This document shows, one piece after another, positions 36,101-45,230 of a stretch of 64,000 bases of DNA (positions are counted from its first letter, which is position 1; each line of letters begins with the position of its first letter). The DNA is from Bacteroidales bacterium UBA4360 (GTDB taxonomy: Bacteria > Bacteroidota > Bacteroidia > Bacteroidales > UBA932): contig DGSO01000011.1 of NCBI GenBank assembly GCA_002393945.1, positions 138,966 through 202,965 on the forward strand, written 5' to 3'. The notes beneath the pieces were generated by a model. That model did no database searches and was not told the DNA's origin. It was given only the letters and a program-made list of their open reading frames with translations. The position numbers and the translations under genes are program-made.

Positions 36101-36507
36101 CGGCCCAGAAGCCTTTGCAGGAAGGAGCGTTTGTGGTGATGCCTGTGGTGGGAAATTCGCCGGGTGCCGTTCACGATTTCGTAGATCTCGCCCCAGTCCG
36201 GCAGTCCGCCCAGGTTGCGGTCGTCGATGTAAACGTCGGCGACCAGCTTCTTGGAGGTTGTCTTGTCTGCGAATACGAGGCTTCCTGCCGGAGTGTCGCT
36301 GTTGATGGCGTAGAAGGTCAGGCCCCGGTCCTTGCAAAAGAGGATGGCGTCTTCCAGCAGCTCGCCTTCGCGCGATGTCCAGAGAATCAGTTTGTGACCC
36401 TCGGCCGCCAGGCGGCGCAGGGTGTCGATGGCAAAGGGCTTTTCCCTGCCGATTTTCGGGTACTTGTGCTCTACGATAGTCCCGTCAAAATCTACTGCGA
36501 TAGTCAT
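36097..36507 (-). CDS. small HAD-superfamily hydrolase
   Basis: 136 residues. Motif I is DFDGT (D6, D8), motif II is WTSREG and motif III/IV is YIDDRNLGG, so a complete but cap-less HAD phosphatase fold resembling the Bacteroides BT0820 type. The C-terminus is His/Arg-rich (ISHHRHHHKRSF). It begins directly after the kinase-like gene's stop and overlaps the next gene by 4 bases. A phosphosugar or nucleotide phosphatase role linked to the polymer is possible. Confidence 0.8.
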   Translation of the reverse strand: MTIAVDFDGTIVEHKYPKIGREKPFAIDTLRRLAAEGHKLILWTSREGELLEDAILFCKDRGLTFYAINSDTPAGSLVFADKTTSKKLVADVYIDDRNLGGLPDWGEIYEIVNGTRRISHHRHHHKRSFLQRLLGR

Positions 36508-38865
36508 TTAGTCGTCTTTTTCTCCGTATCCGTAACCATAGCCGTAGCCATAACCATAGCCATAGCCGTAACCATAACCGTAGCCGTAACCATAGCCGTA
36601 TCCGCTGCGGAATTCACCGCCGTTGAGGATGATGCTGGGATGGTTCAGGCGGCCGCTCTGATAGACTGTTTCCAGTTCCGGAAGGGCCCTTCGGTCAACT
36701 TTGCCGCTGCGCAGGATGAACAGGTTCATGTCCACAAGGCGCTGGACCACCATCATGTCGGCCACGGCATTCACCGGTACGCCGTCAAGAAGGATGAAGT
36801 CGTATTCTTCCCGCAGTTCCTTGATGAGGTCGTCAAAGCGGGCGCGGCCCAGCAGTTCGGCCGGGTTGGGCGGGATGTGTCCGCCGGGAATGAAGTCGAC
36901 GCCGGGAAGGACATCCTTGTGCAGGATCTCCGCCAGACGCATCTGCTCGTTGAAAATGTAGTTGGACAGGCCGGGGACGCCGTGCTTCAGCGAGAAGAAA
37001 TTGGATGCGGTACGTTTCCTGAGGTCCATATCCACAAGCACCACTTTTTTCTTGGCGTCGGCAAGGCAGGCGGCCATGTTCGTGGTGAGGAAGGTCTTAC
37101 CTGCCGATGCCGAGAAGGACGTGGTGGCAATCACCGGATGGGCGCAGCCTTCCGGCCGCATGTAGTCCAGGTTGGTGCACATAAGGCGCATAGCCTCGGT
37201 AAAGACCTTTGACCTGGAATTCTTGTAAGCCGTTGTAATCGAGGTGTCTCCCTTTTCCCGCTTCTTCTCACGGGCATAGGGGATATCGGCCAGGAAAGGC
37301 ATGTTGGTGCCCTCCTCGATGTCCTTGCGGGAATAGACGCGGTTGTCGATGATGATGCGCAGGATGAGCACCAGCGCCGGCAGCAGGAGGCCGATGAGGA
37401 ATGCCACCATCAGCATCTTGTTGCGGGACGGATAGACGGGATGCCAGCTGGAGGTGGCCGAGTCTATCATGCGGGCGTTGTTGTCGGCCATGGCCTGGGT
37501 GAGGGAGTTCTCCTCGCGCTTGTTCAGCAGGAACATGTACAGGGTTTCCTTGATTTTCTGCTGCCTTTCGATGGACAGGAACCGGCGTGCCTTGGTAGGC
37601 ATGGAGGTGAACTTGCGCAGGGAGTGCTGTTCCTGTTCGGCCAGGGCCTGACGCTGGGAGATTATAATTGAAATGCGGCTGTCGATGAAGCCGTTGACAT
37701 CGGCCTTGAGGTCTTTGATGCCGTCTTCGACGCCGCTGACGGCCAGGCTGTATTCACCGCCGCTCTTGAGGAGGCTCTCCCTTTTGCGCACGGCTGCGTT
37801 GTACTTCTGGATGGCGTCTTCGATGTAGGAGTCTTCCGTGACCAGGTTGGCCGGAATCACTTCGTAGCCCTGGAAGGCCGAACGCACATAATCCTTGAGA
37901 TAGCGCATGGTGCTGAGCTTGGTTTCCAGCTCCACTATCTGCTTGTTCAGGGCGTTGTTCTGGTTCAGATAATCGGCAGCCGTGGCCTCCACGTCCAGGA
38001 TCCTTTCGCTGGTCTTTAGCCGGGACAGGTCCTCTTCCACCGTGCCCAGTTCATCCTGGATGATGGCCAGACGTTCATTGATGAAGGCGGCCGTATTCAC
38101 GGCGATGCGGTTCTTTTCCCGCACTGCGTCTTCGTTGTACTTCTGGACCAGCATGTTAAGTACGTCGTCGGCCCGCATGAAGGAATAATCATTCTGGGAG
38201 AGCTGCAGGATGGAGCCGTCGGTTTCGGCCTGGACCACCTTGAGCCCGGCCACGAACTGCGATGCCCTGGCGGGCACGGTCACCTTCCTCACCTTGATTT
38301 CCTTGCCCATGTAGGACTTGAAGCTGGCGTTCGGGGAGAAGACCACCTTGTGGCCCCGCACCTGGAGCGTATCGCCCAGCTGGACCTCCTGCTTTTGCAG
38401 GCCGGAGCCTTCCACGGTGATCTGCGTCTCACCGGAAGGGGTAACCTTGAGGAGGCATTCGAAGTCTCCGTCCTTGCGGGCGATGAACATCCTCACCGGG
38501 GCGTTCCGGTACAGTTCTACGTCACGCAGGCGGTCTTTTTCGATATAGTCGATATCGGCATCCAGTGTGGTCACAACCATCTGCATCAGCTCGCGGGACT
38601 GGAGCTGGAGGATTTCGTTGGACATGCTCACATGGTTGATGAGGCTGCTGTATGCGCCCATCTGCACGGTGCTCTGGGTGTTGGACGGGTCCTTGATGAT
38701 GATGGTGGCGTCGCTCCGGAAGACATGCTGCATCTTGGAATAGCGGTAGTAGGCGAAGCCCACGCACAGCACTACGCAGATGACAAACAGGTACCAGTGG
38801 CTGAGCAGGTAGAAGAACAGGTCTACCAGATTGACGCTGCTGCTGTTGTTGTTTTTCTCGTTCAT
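36508..38865 (-). CDS. Wzc-like polysaccharide copolymerase/BY-kinase with Gly-Tyr tail
   Basis: 785 residues. Two membrane helices (about 17-37 and 482-505) flank a periplasmic coiled-coil region of the Wzz/GumC type. The cytoplasmic part is a bacterial tyrosine-kinase domain: Walker A SASAGKT with K590, Walker A' VLVDMDLRK and Walker B FILLDGVP. The protein ends with a uniform (Gly-Tyr)13 stretch followed by GEKDD, in place of the usual loose Tyr cluster that is autophosphorylated. It controls chain length and export together with the Wza-like lipoprotein encoded 3 bases upstream. The Gly-Tyr tail is encoded by an imperfect 6-base repeat. Confidence 0.93.
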   Translation of the reverse strand: MNEKNNNSSSVNLVDLFFYLLSHWYLFVICVVLCVGFAYYRYSKMQHVFRSDATIIIKDPSNTQSTVQMGAYSSLINHVSMSNEILQLQSRELMQMVVTTLDADIDYIEKDRLRDVELYRNAPVRMFIARKDGDFECLLKVTPSGETQITVEGSGLQKQEVQLGDTLQVRGHKVVFSPNASFKSYMGKEIKVRKVTVPARASQFVAGLKVVQAETDGSILQLSQNDYSFMRADDVLNMLVQKYNEDAVREKNRIAVNTAAFINERLAIIQDELGTVEEDLSRLKTSERILDVEATAADYLNQNNALNKQIVELETKLSTMRYLKDYVRSAFQGYEVIPANLVTEDSYIEDAIQKYNAAVRKRESLLKSGGEYSLAVSGVEDGIKDLKADVNGFIDSRISIIISQRQALAEQEQHSLRKFTSMPTKARRFLSIERQQKIKETLYMFLLNKREENSLTQAMADNNARMIDSATSSWHPVYPSRNKMLMVAFLIGLLLPALVLILRIIIDNRVYSRKDIEEGTNMPFLADIPYAREKKREKGDTSITTAYKNSRSKVFTEAMRLMCTNLDYMRPEGCAHPVIATTSFSASAGKTFLTTNMAACLADAKKKVVLVDMDLRKRTASNFFSLKHGVPGLSNYIFNEQMRLAEILHKDVLPGVDFIPGGHIPPNPAELLGRARFDDLIKELREEYDFILLDGVPVNAVADMMVVQRLVDMNLFILRSGKVDRRALPELETVYQSGRLNHPSIILNGGEFRSGYGYGYGYGYGYGYGYGYGYGYGYGYGEKDD
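36523..36603 (-). repeat. imperfect 6-bp coding repeat, (Gly-Tyr)13
   Basis: 27 codons alternate Gly (GGA/GGC/GGT) and Tyr (TAC/TAT) at the end of the Wzc-like gene. Synonymous variation between units shows that the amino-acid pattern is kept while the DNA drifts. Gain or loss of whole units keeps the frame. Confidence 0.92.
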
Positions 38866-38868
38866 AAT

Positions 38869-39621
38869 CTATCGGTTGGTCCAAATAATGGCATTGACAA
38901 TGATGGACAGCAGCGAGAGTCCGGCGGTGACGAAGCTCATCGTGGTCTGGCCGCTGGCGCTCAGTTTCACTCCCTTGGGCTTGATATAGACCACGTCATT
39001 CTGCTTTAGGTAGAAGACCGGAGAATCGAAGAGGTCCTTGCTGGTGAGGTCTACAGAATAGGAGCGGCGGATGCCGTTCTCGGTCCGGATGACCATGATG
39101 TCGCTGATGTCGGAGTGGTTGGAAAGACCGCCTCCGCTGGTGGCCAGTAGTTGCAAGATGTTGATGCTGCTCCCCTTGACCGGCACCACGGCATTCCCGC
39201 CGCTGCCGATGACCGTAACGCTGAAATTCTCCAGAGTCACATTCACGATGGGGTCCTTGATGAATCCGTTGGCCCGGATTCCGTCTGCGATGCCGTTGCG
39301 GATCTGGGAGAGAGTGGCACCCCAGACATTGATGGTGCCAAGCACGGGGAACTCGATATTGCCTTTCATGTCCACAACATATTTCAGATTAGCTTTTCCT
39401 TCACTGAAGAGGTTGAACGGGGCAGCCAGTTCCGGGGTTGAACTGGAGACAGTGATGCCCAGGCAGTCGTCAGGCTGGATGATGAGCTCCGGGGCCGGCG
39501 TAACCGGATAGTCCGTATTGTACGCCATGTCCAGCAGGTAGCTCATCTGCTTGGCCGTGGTGCAGGACACCATGGCCAGCATGGCCAGCAATGCCGGGAA
39601 AGTTTTAAACGAGTGCTTCAT
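38869..39621 (-). CDS. Wza-like polysaccharide export lipoprotein
   Basis: 250 residues with lipobox MLAMVSC (Cys20). ELIIQPDDCLGITVSSS and YVVDMKGNIEFPVLGTINVWG form the polysaccharide export (PES) domain; a SLBB-like part follows (VPVKGSSINILQLLATSGGG), then NDVVYIKPKG. A hydrophobic segment near the C-terminus (MSFVTAGLSLLSIIVNAIIW) matches the membrane helix of Bacteroidetes Wza-like proteins. It forms the outer-membrane exit channel. Its start overlaps the upstream glycosyltransferase gene by 17 bases. Confidence 0.93.
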   Translation of the reverse strand: MKHSFKTFPALLAMLAMVSCTTAKQMSYLLDMAYNTDYPVTPAPELIIQPDDCLGITVSSSTPELAAPFNLFSEGKANLKYVVDMKGNIEFPVLGTINVWGATLSQIRNGIADGIRANGFIKDPIVNVTLENFSVTVIGSGGNAVVPVKGSSINILQLLATSGGGLSNHSDISDIMVIRTENGIRRSYSVDLTSKDLFDSPVFYLKQNDVVYIKPKGVKLSASGQTTMSFVTAGLSLLSIIVNAIIWTNR

Positions 39622-40702
39622 ATAGCTTAAATATTGATTGAATCATGGTTTGTTCGCGGAACAGTTTTTCGTAGCGGGAACGGGCCCCGGCAGAGAAGGT
39701 TCCGTAATTGTCTGTCACTTCCTGGATGGCGCGGGCGAGTTCCTCATCATCGCCGGGCGTCACATTCCTTCCGGAGACGCCGTCTTCGTTGACCCAGGAC
39801 ACGCCGGAGCCGGGAATCCTGGTGGCCACGACTGGTTTTCCGCAGGACATGGCCTCTATTTGGACTATGCCGAAGGCCTCCGTCTTCATGACGCTGGAAA
39901 GGACGAAGAGATCGCAGGCCCCGTAATGGGCAGGAAGCTCTTCATCGGCAAGATAACCCCGCAGGGAAACTCTGTCCCGAAGGTTTTCGCTGTCGATGAG
40001 CTTTTCCAATTCTTCGCGCAAAGGACCCTCTCCGCCGATAATAAGATGATACTTCTCCGGTAAATGTTTCATGGCCTTTATCAGCACCGGATAGCCTTTA
40101 TACGGCACCAGGCGTCCGATGGAGAGAATGAGGGTCTTTCCCGGGAACTGCTCCCGGATGGCCGCTGAACCGGCAGGATCGGCAGGTACGGGGCGGATGC
40201 CGATAGGGACATAAGTGCACTTGTTCTGCACCTCCCGGAGCCAGGGCGACGCCTGGATGTAGGCGGGGGTGGTGCCTATGATGAGCTGCGCCCTTTTCAC
40301 CAGCCATGACTGCAGCGGGCGGTACATGGCCAGCAGGAACTTCTGCGAGACGATGTCGCTGTGCCAGTGGAGAACCACCTTTCCGCGGTATCCGCTAAGG
40401 CGCAGCGCCAGCGCGGCCATGGGGTCCGGATGGTGGATGTGGATGATGTCGTATTCGGCCTTGTGGCGGCGGAGCCAGGAAATCATCGCCGGCGAGAGCA
40501 TGGTGGCGGCTTTCTTTGCCAGGGCTTTCTCGCGGTACACGCAGCCGTGGTCGTTGAGGCGGAGCGGACCGTCCTCGGAGAGGCAGGCGCACAGCATGTC
40601 GCAGTCCACACCCTCTTCCGAGAGGCCCCGGGTGAGGTCCCACATCACCTTTTCCACGCCTCCGCGGATGGGATAAAACTTACCGAGCTGCAGGATCTTC
40701 AT
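39605..40702 (-). CDS. GT4-family glycosyltransferase
   Basis: 365 residues, GT-B fold. The N-terminal KFYPIRGGVEKVMWDLTRGL is the acceptor-side glycine loop; the donor side has LSIGRLVPYKGYPVLIKAMKHL and the EX7E motif in EAFGIVQIEAMSCGKPVVAT. Such enzymes retain the anomeric configuration and use NDP-sugars. One of seven transferases that build the repeat unit on the lipid carrier. Overlaps its neighbours by 17 and 23 bases. Confidence 0.9.
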   Translation of the reverse strand: MKILQLGKFYPIRGGVEKVMWDLTRGLSEEGVDCDMLCACLSEDGPLRLNDHGCVYREKALAKKAATMLSPAMISWLRRHKAEYDIIHIHHPDPMAALALRLSGYRGKVVLHWHSDIVSQKFLLAMYRPLQSWLVKRAQLIIGTTPAYIQASPWLREVQNKCTYVPIGIRPVPADPAGSAAIREQFPGKTLILSIGRLVPYKGYPVLIKAMKHLPEKYHLIIGGEGPLREELEKLIDSENLRDRVSLRGYLADEELPAHYGACDLFVLSSVMKTEAFGIVQIEAMSCGKPVVATRIPGSGVSWVNEDGVSGRNVTPGDDEELARAIQEVTDNYGTFSAGARSRYEKLFREQTMIQSIFKLYEALV

Positions 40703-41828
40703 CTTGTCTGAACAGTTTGTCCCACTGTTTCATAATCGCTTCAAAATCAAATCTATTGGCAAGGCTGGCGGCTTCTTCGCCCATACGGCGGCGCTTTTCC
40801 GGGTCCTGAATAAGCTCCAGAATAGCCTGTGCCAGAGCTTCTACATCTCCTTCCGGAACAAGACGTCCCGTCCTTTCGTCCACAATCACTTCCCGGGGAC
40901 CGCACTGACTGTCGAAACTGACGGCGGGGACGCCGTAGGCCTGGGCTTCGATAAGGGCCATCGGCAGGCCTTCGTAATGGGAGGAGAGGGCAAGGAGGGC
41001 GGCCTGGCGGTACTCGGAGGGCATGTCGCGGACCGTGCCGCAGAGCTCCACCGAACCGGAGAGTCCCAGCCTGTCGATCTGCTGCTGCAGGGAGCCGCGG
41101 AGTTCTCCTTCGCCAAGGAGGCGCAGGCGCCATCCGTGCTCCGGTCCAAGCTGGTCGGAGACGATTTTCCAGGCGTCAATCAGCCGGTCCAGTCCCTTCT
41201 GGTAGGCATATCGGCCCACGGCGATGACGGTTTTGCTGTCATGCGTTCCCGGCACGATGTCCTCCAGGTGGATGCCGTTGGGGATGCATGTGATGCCGGG
41301 TATGTCGCCCCATTCGGCCATGTCCTGGCGGGTGAGGGTGACGAAGCGGTCGAAGCGCCGCACCTGGCGCACTTCGCCCGCGCTGCGGAGCCGGTCTACC
41401 AGTCCCCAGAGGCCTTTGCGCCCGTACTGCACGCGCTTGTGGCGGGAAAAATGAAGCTCCAGCACCTTGAGGCTCCCGTCCTGGATTCCGGGAAGGAAAC
41501 CCTGCTCGTTGCAGAACGTGGAGACGGTGATATCGGGCTTTATGTCCATAAGGTCGCGGGAGAGCCGCCTGCGGTGGCGGTACTGTTTCAAGGGATAATG
41601 AATCAGCTTGTTGAGGAGGCTTCCGCCGTTGTTGTCCTCGTAGCCGATTGCAAGGTCCAGCCGCGAGATGCGCCCGTCCAGCGGGAAGGCGTCGGGACGG
41701 CCTTTCTGCTCGGTGGTGATGATGGTCACGTCATACCCGTGGCCGGCCAGCCAATTGGCCTTGTCGGTGAGGATTTTTTCCATCCCTGAAGGACGGTACA
41801 GACCGGCTATGTTGTAGACGATGCGCAT
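40680..41828 (-). CDS. GT4-family glycosyltransferase
   Basis: 382 residues, GT-B fold. NIAGLYRPSGMEKILTDKANWL is the N-terminal loop; VIAVGRYAYQKGLDRLIDAW and HYEGLPMALIEAQAYGVPAVSFD are the nucleotide-sugar side, with the two Glu of the EX7E motif. Similar in layout to galactosyl- and glucosaminyltransferases of O-antigen loci, but specificity cannot be assigned. Confidence 0.9.
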   Translation of the reverse strand: MRIVYNIAGLYRPSGMEKILTDKANWLAGHGYDVTIITTEQKGRPDAFPLDGRISRLDLAIGYEDNNGGSLLNKLIHYPLKQYRHRRRLSRDLMDIKPDITVSTFCNEQGFLPGIQDGSLKVLELHFSRHKRVQYGRKGLWGLVDRLRSAGEVRQVRRFDRFVTLTRQDMAEWGDIPGITCIPNGIHLEDIVPGTHDSKTVIAVGRYAYQKGLDRLIDAWKIVSDQLGPEHGWRLRLLGEGELRGSLQQQIDRLGLSGSVELCGTVRDMPSEYRQAALLALSSHYEGLPMALIEAQAYGVPAVSFDSQCGPREVIVDERTGRLVPEGDVEALAQAILELIQDPEKRRRMGEEAASLANRFDFEAIMKQWDKLFRQDEDPAAR

Positions 41829-42754
41829 AATTTGGTTGATATGAATCTGCTCAGCCGCTGCACGGCGAATGCCAGAAGAATCGTGAGCGCGTAAACTGCC
41901 GCGATGAAAAGCAGCGGATTCTGGATGGGAAGCCTGTCGCGCAGCAGTTCCATCGGAATGCCGTGACAGAGGTAAATATCATACGAAATGCCGGAGATAA
42001 ACAGCAGCACCGGCCCGTGGAGCCTGCCCAGTGGAAGCTTTGCTATTACAAGTGCCACGATGGCGGGAATAAGTATGTAGCACAGCGTCCAGAGATATGG
42101 GTTCCGCGGCATGTACAGGGCCAGGAAAAGGACGCCCAGGCTGCCCAGGAGGGCATAATAGCGGTAGGGTTTGGCCTCGCAGAAGGCATAGATATCCTTT
42201 TCGTACCGGGCGAAGAAGGCGCCGGAAGGGAAGGACAGGGAACAAATCCACCAGCACCAGTCGTAGCCGATGAGTATGGTCACGGCCATCCACAGGAGCG
42301 TTCCTGAGAGAATCCCTGCCGATTTCCATTTCCCTTTCAGGTATCTGAAGGAAAGGTAATATACCAGGTAGAAGAAGACGATGGCCTCTGCAAACCAGGA
42401 AAAAGGCAGAATGGGAGTGCCGTAAAGGGCCAGGTTTTTCCAGTCCAGAAGATAGTCCCGCCGGGGATTCCAAAGCAGGAGATAATAGGCCGCCAGGGCA
42501 AGCAGGGCGGGCAGTACAATGCGCAGGAACTTGCTGCGGATGAAGTCTTTAAGATACTGCTGGCCTTTGTTTTGCCAGGAGCGCACAAGCCCGAAACCGG
42601 AAATGAAGAAAAAGACCGACACGATAGGCGCGCCCAGCTCCTTGAACGGTTTCAGCCACCCAAGGTCCAGGAAGAAATTCAGGTGGTCCGCCACGATAAG
42701 AAGGGCCATCAGCGCTTTCACGAGGATAAGCTTGTCTTTATCGAAGGACATCAT
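41807..42754 (-). CDS. acyltransferase-3 family membrane O-acyltransferase
   Basis: 315 residues, about ten hydrophobic segments. VKALMALLIVADHLNFF contains the conserved His of the family in helix 1, SVFFFISGFGLVRSW follows in helix 2, and IYLCHGIP lies near the C-terminus. It would add acetyl or a related group to the polysaccharide in the membrane. The gene overlaps the genes on both sides (22 and 4 bases). Confidence 0.85.
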   Translation of the reverse strand: MMSFDKDKLILVKALMALLIVADHLNFFLDLGWLKPFKELGAPIVSVFFFISGFGLVRSWQNKGQQYLKDFIRSKFLRIVLPALLALAAYYLLLWNPRRDYLLDWKNLALYGTPILPFSWFAEAIVFFYLVYYLSFRYLKGKWKSAGILSGTLLWMAVTILIGYDWCWWICSLSFPSGAFFARYEKDIYAFCEAKPYRYYALLGSLGVLFLALYMPRNPYLWTLCYILIPAIVALVIAKLPLGRLHGPVLLFISGISYDIYLCHGIPMELLRDRLPIQNPLLFIAAVYALTILLAFAVQRLSRFISTKLCASSTT

Positions 42755-43953
42755 GACAGGCTTTCGTAGAGTTGGAGGTAGGCGTCAAGGGCGGTGGATT
42801 TGTCGAAATGGCGGAGCGCATGGTCGCGGCAGCTGCGACGCCACGCCTCCCGGTCCTGCTGCCTTATTTGCTGCAGACAGCCGTACATGCCTTTTACATC
42901 GCCCTTTTCCACGATATATCCGGTTTCCGGAGTGACGGATTCCACGCTTCCGCCGGTGCGGTAAGTGACAACCGGGGTGCCGCAGGAGATGGATTCCAGG
43001 TTCACGGTGGGGTAGTTGTCCTGCCAGGTGGGATTCACCAGGGCCGTTGCCCCGCTGTAGAGGCGCACAAGGGTCCGGACATCCGCCGTGCGCTCTATGG
43101 TTTCCACCTTTTCCGGGAGCGAGCGTTTCTGGCTCTCGCTCATCTTGCCCACCACCACAAGCCGCTCGTCCGGGGACAGCTGTCCGGCGAGTTCCGCCAG
43201 GTCTTCCAGCCCCTTTTCCTTGAGCCAAATGGAGGCGACGGCAAGGTAGTAAACGCCGCCGTCGGCAAGGCTTTCTTCGGGTGCAAACACCTGTGTATCA
43301 ATTCCGTTGTGAATCGTAAGGCACGGCACATCGGCAAGGAAGGATTTTGCAAGTTCCGATTTCATCCAGTCCGATACTACCACCAGCGTAAAGTTGGGAA
43401 GGGAAGTGAAGCACTGTTTCTTAAGGCGGAAATTACGGCGGGAGCGGTCCAGGCCGTAGCTGGCCGGGAAGCGGGTCTTGCAGGGGCAGTCATGGCACTC
43501 AGTCTGCCAGCGGTCGCAGCCTGCCGATGCGTAGTGGTAGCAGTGCCCGGTGTACAGCCAGCAGTCATGGACCGTCCAGATGACGGGTTTCCCGCTGGCG
43601 GCAAGATAGGCGAAAAGTTCGGGATAGTTTAGGAAATAACCGTGGACATTGTGGATATGGATGATGTCCGGGTCGATTTCCCGGATGCGCTCGATGAGCT
43701 TGCGCGTGGCTCTCCGCGATGCCAGCCCGTGGGCGTCGAAAAGGCGTGTGGCAAGAAAGTGCCCAAGCAGGTCCAGGCGGCTTCCCACCGGAACCAACTT
43801 GGAGCTGTGCGGCGGAATGCCATCCCGCGCGCCGCTGTAGGCGATATAGCTCTCCCATCCTGCCGAAATTGCCATTTCTCCAATCTCGCGCATGATTTTT
43901 CCCGTCGATGTGCTTTCCCTTACGGTAGGGTTTATCTGCAGGAGTTTTTTCAT
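42751..43953 (-). CDS. GT4-family glycosyltransferase
   Basis: 400 residues from the ATG at 43953, which overlaps the polymerase stop by 4 bases; an in-frame extension to 44037 lies inside the polymerase gene and is not used. A Cys-rich segment CDRWQTECHDCPC is common in this WcaC/WcaL-like subgroup. LAVASIWLKEKGLEDLAEL and DNYPTVNLESISCGTPVVTY form the donor site. Confidence 0.88.
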   Translation of the reverse strand: MKKLLQINPTVRESTSTGKIMREIGEMAISAGWESYIAYSGARDGIPPHSSKLVPVGSRLDLLGHFLATRLFDAHGLASRRATRKLIERIREIDPDIIHIHNVHGYFLNYPELFAYLAASGKPVIWTVHDCWLYTGHCYHYASAGCDRWQTECHDCPCKTRFPASYGLDRSRRNFRLKKQCFTSLPNFTLVVVSDWMKSELAKSFLADVPCLTIHNGIDTQVFAPEESLADGGVYYLAVASIWLKEKGLEDLAELAGQLSPDERLVVVGKMSESQKRSLPEKVETIERTADVRTLVRLYSGATALVNPTWQDNYPTVNLESISCGTPVVTYRTGGSVESVTPETGYIVEKGDVKGMYGCLQQIRQQDREAWRRSCRDHALRHFDKSTALDAYLQLYESLS

Positions 43954-45230
43954 TCCGTCCCTTGTTTTTCCTTTATACAGGCCAGCACGAAAAACGGCGC
44001 GAAAACCATTATGATGTCGCTGGACACCTTGACCCATCCCACCATGTTCACGAGGAGAATCAGCAGGAAGAGCCAGCGGTCATCCTTGAAAATCCGGCAG
44101 CAGGTGGAGGTGATTCTGATGAATACGGCGGTCAGAAGGAGCAGTCCTATGCTCCCGAAATAGAAGATATAACGCAGGTAGCCGATGTCGGTATCCATGT
44201 AGAAGCCCGTTTCCACCTGTCCGAAGCGGTCCGGCGTGCCTTCGTAATTGAAGAAGAGGCCGTCCCCGATGGCCCAGGTCTTTATGGATTCCGGCCAGAT
44301 GACCATCCCCTTCAGGATGTTGGTGGAGTTTGTCTCCCAGTAGCCTTTTTCCACCAGGGAGAAGAAGCCTTCGAAACCGAAGCGGAAGTAGTTGCGGAAG
44401 GCATAATTGGTATTGTACAGCACTATGATCAGGACCAGGCTCAGCAGTAAGCAGATGGATGCCGTCACCCAGAATCCGCTCAGGTAGCGCTCCCTTTTCT
44501 CTGTAAAGAGCATGAGGATCCAGTAGGCCAGCGCTATGCCAACGCCTATAATAGTGGTCCTGGAAATCATGTTGCCGATGACCCCGATGATTATGAACGC
44601 AAACACATAAAACGCCTCCAGACCACGGTCTGTGGCGGAATCCGTCTTGTGAATCAGATAGGCCAGGATCACCAGCACGGCGGCAAAACGCAGACCGGAC
44701 GGGTCAAGGGCGGCGCCCAGGCCGTACATTCGGCCTTCTGCCGGTCCCATGAAGTCTGCGGCATTGCCCATCAGGCTGTCCACGAAGTTTTTGAGGGAAG
44801 GATACTGGGTCATCATGTACGCCAGGATGCACTGCGCCACACAGACGCCAACCAGATACTGGCCGATCAGTTCCACGGACGCCTTCCCGTGGACTGCCCG
44901 GATCATGCTCACCACCGTATAGGCGCCTCCCATCCACACCCAGGCCGATACTATGTACTGGGCATAGGAGGTATCCACCGTATTGTTAATCGTGATGACC
45001 AGATAGGCCCATATGCTCACCATGATACCTATCAGGGTGAATATCAGGAAGTCACGGGATATGACGAATGCCCGGTCGCGGAGAAGGTCCAATCCGAACA
45101 AGCCCAGTCCCACCGCCGCGAGCACCATCTTGGTGTTGACGTCAGACAGTGACGGCAGGTTGAAAGGGAAAATGAACAGGCTCGTGATTATTCCCGTGAG
45201 TATGACCAGGATGAACTTTTTCATGCCCAT
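43950..45230 (-). CDS. O-antigen polymerase-like membrane protein (Wzy)
   Basis: 426 residues with about eleven predicted membrane segments and a large periplasmic loop (about residues 285-350) before the last helices, the layout of Wzy polymerases. RTTIIGVGIALAYW is a typical Arg-containing segment. Wzy proteins share little sequence, so the call rests on topology and context, next to transferases and a Wzx flippase in the same operon. Confidence 0.82.
   Translation of the reverse strand: MGMKKFILVILTGIITSLFIFPFNLPSLSDVNTKMVLAAVGLGLFGLDLLRDRAFVISRDFLIFTLIGIMVSIWAYLVITINNTVDTSYAQYIVSAWVWMGGAYTVVSMIRAVHGKASVELIGQYLVGVCVAQCILAYMMTQYPSLKNFVDSLMGNAADFMGPAEGRMYGLGAALDPSGLRFAAVLVILAYLIHKTDSATDRGLEAFYVFAFIIIGVIGNMISRTTIIGVGIALAYWILMLFTEKRERYLSGFWVTASICLLLSLVLIIVLYNTNYAFRNYFRFGFEGFFSLVEKGYWETNSTNILKGMVIWPESIKTWAIGDGLFFNYEGTPDRFGQVETGFYMDTDIGYLRYIFYFGSIGLLLLTAVFIRITSTCCRIFKDDRWLFLLILLVNMVGWVKVSSDIIMVFAPFFVLACIKEKQGTE

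Noticed and set aside
36523..36603. Short-period repeat considered as CRISPR or microsatellite noise
   Set aside because: The period is 6 bases with synonymous variation and codes an in-frame Gly-Tyr tail; there are no spacers.
42751..44037. Longer start (44037) for the GT4 gene
   Set aside because: The extension lies inside the polymerase gene; ATG 43953 gives the usual MKKLLQIN start and a 4-base overlap.
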